A stretch of DNA of 64,000 bases, from the NCBI GenBank assembly GCA_910574865.1, contig CAJTDN010000001.1:124001-188000 (forward strand), given 5' to 3'. Below, piece after piece: positions 63,392 to 64,000 of this stretch (within the stretch, counting starts at the first letter, position 1; every line of letters begins with the position of its first letter). The position numbers and the translations under genes are program-made. The DNA comes from Lachnospiraceae bacterium. Its GTDB lineage: Bacteria; Bacillota; Clostridia; Lachnospirales; Lachnospiraceae. The notes under the pieces are model-generated. The model searched no databases. It was not told where the DNA came from and saw nothing but the letters and a program-made list of their open reading frames with translations.

Positions 63392-64000
63392 CCCATTTCC
63401 TCCCTGCCGTTTATGCAGTTATAGGCAAATTCTGCCATCTCAAAATCATACTCATCATCAATATCAATTGCCTCGAATTTGTTTACCTCAATCAAGTACG
63501 GATTCAGACCATATACAAATCCCCACTTAGACATATTTATTGTTTTGGCAATAAAAAACCCGTTTGTAATATAATGCCAATTTGGCAGGTATTGACTCGT
63601 CACATGATGCGCAACGCTAAAATTTAACGGCCCCTTTTCATCGAAAAGATACTCTTTAAACAATGCCGCCGTAGCCACTGAATCATTTTTAATCGTCTTC
63701 TTTTCTATTTGATGATAAACATGTATTCCTTCCTCAATCCTTTCACATGAAACCAAAGGACATACACATGGAACCCACATCATCGTTTCCGTATCAACCT
63801 CATTATCTGCAATATAACGAACCACCTCGTTAAACGAACGAGATTTTTCGTCGCAATACTCATCCGGTCTCCTTTTGGCAACGACATCATGTTCTCTTGC
63901 GATTTGTATCATTTTTTCACTATCCGTGGATACAATTATCCGATCCACTCCCCTGGTGTTCTTAAGCTGTTCAATTTTAATTTCCAACAAACTACTGTTC
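63388..64000 (-). CDS. Acylneuraminate cytidylyltransferase-like protein (N-terminus outside the window)
   Basis: The visible 203 codons continue past the window edge; the first ~30 residues, with the nucleotide-binding loop, are missing. Visible blocks: SLLEIKIEQLKNTRGVDRII, VSTDSEKMIQIAREHD, RRPDEYCDEKSRSFNEVVRY, WVPCVCPLVSCERIEEGIHVY, and IDIDDEYDFEMAEFAY, which match CMP-sugar (NeuA/KdsB-type) synthetases. It would activate a nonulosonic or keto-deoxy acid with CTP for a surface polysaccharide. Translationally coupled to the aldolase fusion gene. Confidence 0.82.
   Translation of the reverse strand, partial: NSSLLEIKIEQLKNTRGVDRIIVSTDSEKMIQIAREHDVVAKRRPDEYCDEKSRSFNEVVRYIADNEVDTETMMWVPCVCPLVSCERIEEGIHVYHQIEKKTIKNDSVATAALFKEYLFDEKGPLNFSVAHHVTSQYLPNWHYITNGFFIAKTINMSKWGFVYGLNPYLIEVNKFEAIDIDDEYDFEMAEFAYNCINGREEMG

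Overview
The window looks like a chromosomal segment of a Lachnospiraceae-type anaerobe (Bacillota, Clostridia). Pointers are a DUF5688 protein, a giant SpaA/Cna-B wall protein ending in a VKTGD-type sorting signal with an arginine-rich tail, UMF1-type MFS and CmpB-type membrane proteins, and strong AGGAGG ribosome sites. Most of it is GC-rich, moderately compact housekeeping DNA transcribed from the minus strand. Several blocks (about 9.4-10.7 kb, 54.3-59 kb, 61.8-64 kb) are visibly AT-richer and look acquired.

Layout. 0-6.8 kb: start of a secreted protein (leaving the window) and the divergent gltBD operon (glutamate synthase). 6.8-7.4 kb: structured hairpin DNA and a LURP-one-like protein. 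7.5-12.7 kb: a decayed type 1 BREX phage-defence locus (brxC and pglX remnants, truncated pglZ) with an intact DUF1016/YhcG-type nuclease and a 279-bp MITE at the pglX/pglZ deletion junction. 12.8-18.1 kb: argS-alaX-CPBP protease operon, divergent nfo, tRNA-Arg(CCG). 18.3-24.1 kb: a 1610-residue surface protein with its DUF5688 partner. 24.4-33.1 kb: efp, aroK, a membrane-anchored amidase, guaB, pepT, and rhaB/rhaA. 33.4-41.2 kb: a Uma2 protein, then minus-strand genes for a PTS IIC, a small alarmone synthetase, a TPR lipoprotein, HflX, an SDR, a MESH1-like HD hydrolase, ParA and an AraC regulator. 41.4-54.2 kb: a conserved small ORF, ung, hisF/hisH behind a two-component system, a UMF1 transporter, a zinc phospholipase-C-like protein, aroD, a CmpB-like permease, and secG-rnr-smpB. 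54.3-60.1 kb: AT-rich island with a translationally coupled pair of unknown proteins (membrane protein plus a large HExxH protein) and an AbiEi-type antitoxin without its toxin. 60.2-64 kb: an LCP glycopolymer transferase and the beginning of a surface-polysaccharide cluster (aldolase fusion, sugar cytidylyltransferase).

Three things stand out. (1) Two unrelated MITE families. One has TA-flanked termini in three copies (pglX/pglZ junction, pepT leader, between rhaB and rhaA). The other has GTTAC...GTAAC termini and perfect 8-bp target duplications in two copies, at the 3' ends of aroK and aroD. (2) The coupled membrane/HExxH pair at 54.7-58.8 kb, next to an orphan AbiEi, is the best candidate for an undescribed system. 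(3) Several conserved enzymes (GltD, AlaX, AroD, RNase R, CPBP protease, LCP) carry short in-frame low-complexity insertions, in some cases clear tandem repeats.
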